From the NCBI RefSeq assembly GCF_004168205.1, contig NZ_RCYB01000103.1, forward strand, positions 1 to 6,597: a stretch of DNA of 6,597 bases, written 5' to 3'. The notes below the pieces were generated by a model, which did not search any database, was not told where the DNA came from, and was given only the letters and a program-made list of their open reading frames with translations. Made by a program: the position numbers and the translations under genes. Numbering within the stretch: the stretch's first letter is position 1; every line of letters starts with the position of its first letter. Positions 6,312-6,597 of the stretch are shown here, one piece after another. The DNA comes from Catenibacterium sp. co_0103 (GTDB lineage Bacteria; Bacillota_I; Bacilli_A; Erysipelotrichales; Coprobacillaceae).

Positions 6312-6357
6312 TTCTAATTAATGCGAAATATTTCACAAAAAACAATATTTATTAGAA
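6312..6357 (-). other. Nested AT-rich stem in the muramidase 5' leader
   Basis: In the predicted leader TTCTAAT (6357-6351) pairs with ATTAGAA (6318-6312). It directly encloses AAATATT (6350-6344) pairing with AATATTT (6332-6326). The pairing is perfect in both stems but made almost only of A-U pairs, so it may be weak or fortuitous. It does not cover the SD. Confidence 0.35.
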
Positions 6358-6376
6358 ATCTATAACACATGTTCCC

Positions 6377-6405
6377 ATTATAACATTAACCTTTATAATC
6401 AGTAA
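6377..6405 (-). promoter_or_regulatory. Extended -10 promoter of the muramidase/transpeptidase gene
   Basis: On the minus strand TATAAT (6382-6377) is preceded by TG one base upstream (6385-6384). The -35 position with a 17-base spacer reads TTACTG (6405-6400), a poor match. Initiation near 6370 would give a leader of about 95 bases, long enough to hold the nested AT-rich stem at 6312-6357. Confidence 0.6.
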
Positions 6406-6486
6406 CCCCTTGTGATAACATTTTTACGTTCATTTAACATATTTACTTATATTTATGGGACATCTTATTTTGTATTTTGACTATAT

Positions 6487-6525
6487 TTAATATGTGTATT
6501 CTTCTAAGCATAATTTTTTATTCAT
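6487..6525 (-). CDS. 12-residue mini-ORF with strong SD, function unknown
   Basis: The frame reads MNKKLCLEEYTY and stops at TAA. A full GGAGG (6535-6531) lies five bases before the ATG, which is better than chance would normally give. It runs in the same direction as the muramidase gene, about 100 bases upstream of that gene's predicted -10. It could be a leader peptide, a very small protein, or the 5' remnant of a lost gene. All frames after its stop close quickly, so a simple frameshift does not restore a longer protein. I recognise no family. Confidence 0.35.
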   Translation of the reverse strand: MNKKLCLEEYTY

Positions 6526-6541
6526 GATTTCCTCCATTTCC

Positions 6542-6560
6542 CCGCGCCTTCGTTGCGCGG
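6542..6560 (-). other. GC-rich hairpin upstream of the mini-ORF
   Basis: CCGCGC (6542-6547) and GCGCGG (6555-6560) form a six-pair all-GC stem with a seven-base loop. It stands out in very AT-rich sequence. Neither strand shows a T-tract after it, so it is not a standard intrinsic terminator. On the minus strand it ends six bases before the GGAGG of the mini-ORF, so it may insulate or regulate that leader, or be the end of an RNA lying mostly outside the window. Confidence 0.5.
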
Positions 6561-6597
6561 ACACAAATATATAACCAAACTCAAATCCACCAAAACT

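Larger units (their letters stand above)
6294..6597. other. Intergenic region upstream of the muramidase gene
   Basis: About 300 bases without a standard-length gene. It holds the muramidase promoter and leader stem, an AT-rich stretch (about 6406-6486) in which I see nothing definite, the mini-ORF, and the GC-rich hairpin. No larger ORF on either strand is supported. Confidence 0.6.

Noticed and set aside
6542..6560. GC-rich hairpin as an intrinsic terminator
   Set aside because: Neither strand has a T-run after the stem; on the minus strand it leads into an SD and on the plus strand into ACACAAAT.

Overview
The window is AT-rich. Its genes have strong AAGGAG/GGAGG-type Shine-Dalgarno (SD) sites, TATAAT promoters and U-tract terminators. 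Proteins of the YfhO, GtrA and GH25/YkuD kinds point to a low-GC Gram-positive bacterium (Bacillota). A gut member of the Erysipelotrichia or a related group is my best guess, but I cannot prove it without a search.

Layout. (1) Bases 1-150 look like the right end of a mobile element. A short in-frame protein tail stops inside a plus-strand RNA that folds as a three-way junction with two GNRA-capped arms. The closest known arrangement is the 3' end of tnpB in an IS200/IS605 element with its omega/reRNA-type RNA; this identity is inferred. (2) Bases 190-648 (minus) encode a GtrA/GtcA-family small membrane protein. (3) Bases 649-843 are a divergent intergenic region with one promoter for each direction. 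(4) Bases 844-4312 (plus) form a tight two-gene operon: a YfhO-family multi-span membrane protein, then after one base a CsbB/GtrB-like GT2 glycosyltransferase with two C-terminal membrane segments. (5) Bases 4313-4382 hold two back-to-back intrinsic terminators. (6) Bases 4383-6275 (minus) encode a secreted wall enzyme: signal peptide, GH25 muramidase, nine 22-residue aromatic repeats, and a C-terminal YkuD L,D-transpeptidase. (7) Bases 6276-6597 carry its promoter and leader, a 12-codon mini-ORF with a strong SD, and a GC-rich hairpin.

How the genes may work together. The GT2 enzyme, GtrA-like protein and YfhO protein match the three parts of the known Gram-positive extracytoplasmic glycosylation scheme (as in B. 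subtilis CsbB, GtcA/YngA and YfhO). In it a sugar is loaded onto undecaprenyl phosphate in the cytoplasm, flipped, and transferred outside to a surface polymer such as lipoteichoic acid. Here the putative flippase gene is divergent from the other two. The convergent muramidase/transpeptidase gene also acts on the envelope but is a separate transcription unit. The sugar and the acceptor polymer cannot be read from the sequence.
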